Positions 17,930-19,362 of a stretch of DNA of 19,362 nt are shown in pieces. A program made the position numbers and the translations under genes. This DNA is from Echinostoma caproni (taxonomy: Eukaryota > Platyhelminthes > Trematoda > Plagiorchiida > Echinostomatidae), in assembly GCA_900618425.1 (NCBI GenBank), contig UZAN01039957.1, forward strand, positions 80,641 through 100,002. Direction: 5' to 3'. The notes below the pieces were generated by a model that had not been told where the DNA came from, did not search any database, and saw only the letters and a list, made by a program, of their open reading frames with translations. Position 1 is the stretch's first letter, and each line of letters starts with the position of its first letter.

Positions 17930-19362
17930 GTAAGATTGACGTTTGGCGAGAATTGTCGCCGGAGAACGATAACAGACTCGCTATTAATAGTTATGCGACT
18001 ATATAAAAGACTAATTGTTCTCTGTTACTGATGTGGATGGATTGTTTTTTGATGAGGGACTAAAGCAAGGGGGTGGTGTTTGAGTGCAGTCGGATTGAAT
18101 ATGATCAGAAATGTTTAAGAGGAATTATAGTGTTAAGTCACAATGAAGGTAACTCAAATTGGGACACGGGATCACATCGTCGAGTGATACTGTTTTCGCG
18201 TTTCTGTAGTTCTTAGAGTAGAAGAAAACCTAGGGTGTATCGCCAACGAGATTGAGTGTAAACCGTTAGTTATCTGTCGGTTATCTGAAACTGGACACAT
18301 AAGACAGAGTCACGTCTTTCTATAGAACTTTTATCGGTATGGAAATAACGCTTAGTAGTTTGAGTTAAAGCCAAGACAAGGTTATTCACATTACTAGCTG
18401 TAGGACCACCTTAATCAGCAACAGGAGATCCATAGAACTTAGGTTCTATTTCTACCCAGCCTTTATCTTCAACAATTAAGAGTAAGATGCCAGTCAACGC
18501 AGTCAAGTGGACTATTTAGAAGATTACAGAAAATCAAATGGAACATTCTTCTCAGAACAGATTGCGATGTCATTGACATATCTATTCCTTAAATTGCCCA
18601 TAGTGACTACTACATTTCGAACTTTAAACGAGCACAGATACAATCAACAACATTTCAGTTTCGAAACACTTTAAGTATGTAGGTGCGCTCTCGTTTTCCG
18701 AATGAAATAGAACGCTATCTTGACGAAAATCGATGCTATTCCAAATTCGAATCTCGATATACATGTCATTTTCCAATATTTCTATGGTCGTTGACAGTTA
18801 AAGATGTTTTAATCTATCTTCTGCGCTTCCGAAGTCTGCAATAAAAATAATCAACAACAATTCTGTCAGGCATTGATGGCAAAAGTTATGACACTGACTC
18901 GTAATCAATTGGATGGTCATCTACTGTTAAGCGTATCCTGGCTTCAACACTGTTAGATCATGTCGACGAACCAAGTTCCCATTGCTTACTCGAACCCTCC
19001 TAGTTTGTACTTGTCACGTTCTATCCTCAGCATACGGGAAGAAACAACGTATCTGAAACCACGATGAATCACAGAAGACAAATGCGCTCGATAACAAGAT
19101 GGTGAGGCCGGACTTATCACCATACACAACCCGATGTCCTTGTTTCAGGAGACCATCAAAATAATGCAGTTATTTTTATTCAGCGAGAAATAATGTTGAA
19201 AAATGCGCCCATGCGCGATACAAGCTGATTTTGGTTACATCACTGTGATATTATAAGAACGAGCCAAAGGGAATGCAGGTGTAATGTCAGATTGGGACAG
19301 GAAGAATAAAATTAACTCTGTTCTGATAAGGCAGATCCATTTACATTTTCTCCGCAATGGCA
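17930..19362. other. No supported gene
   Basis: Stop-rich sequence. A 22-base block near 18463-18484 lies between a good acceptor (GGTTCTATTTCTACCCAG) and GTAAGA; as an isolated micro-exon it is not callable. AATAAA occurs near 18841. No repeats recognised. Confidence 0.5.

Noticed and set aside
18463..18484. 22-base plus-strand micro-exon between good splice signals
   Set aside because: Too short to separate from chance without transcript evidence.

Overview
This window looks like a stretch of animal (metazoan) nuclear genome, mostly intron or intergenic DNA. The sequence is AT-rich, and no open frame exceeds 128 codons in 19.4 kb. There are trinucleotide microsatellites, tRNA-like SINE pieces, a large foldback repeat, and short open blocks bounded by GT/AG splice signals. 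Nothing resembles a bacterial operon, rRNA, CRISPR array or phage. A flatworm (trematode-like) genome would fit the repeat content and short exons, but this is only an impression. One ambiguous base (n at 4536) marks draft sequence.

No complete gene can be called with confidence. The best lead is on the minus strand: a set of candidate exons read from high to low coordinates. The most informative (8547 to 8348) encodes a zinc-finger pattern like the first two thirds of a C1 domain (H-x12-C-x2-C-x10-C-x2-C). Two candidates downstream of it (8239-8189 and 6005-5905) carry short motifs resembling the start and end of a RhoGAP domain. An upstream block (10115-10042) joins the C1-like exon in a compatible phase. 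Together they suggest a small-GTPase regulator of C1-RhoGAP type, although a Rho GEF reading of the 5905-6005 block is also possible. The linking exons were not all found.

On the plus strand, candidate exons at 15242-15424, 16040-16138 (ending in a stop) and 17822-17929 have good acceptor and donor signals and are all phase 0. A weaker block lies at 13056-13097 and a further one at 2417-2520. No family is recognised. A small ATG-to-stop frame at 13381-13569, with a hydrophobic segment and two AATAAA signals just downstream, could be a short peptide gene or a terminal exon.

Repeats: three or four related SINE fragments (about 2992-3090 plus, 14145-14280 minus, 14335-14480 plus, 17060-17235 minus); a foldback element at 9456-9898 with two 115-base arms, set inside a 13-base direct repeat; a hairpin-rich unclassified segment at 4511-4870; and GAT and GTA/GCA/GTT microsatellites. 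The intervals 1-2416, 6066-7309, 11111-13055 and 17930-19362 hold little that can be supported.

Caution: a pentamer such as GTAAG is expected about once per kilobase per strand by chance, so many exon candidates chosen by eye will be false. Confidence values are set low for that reason.
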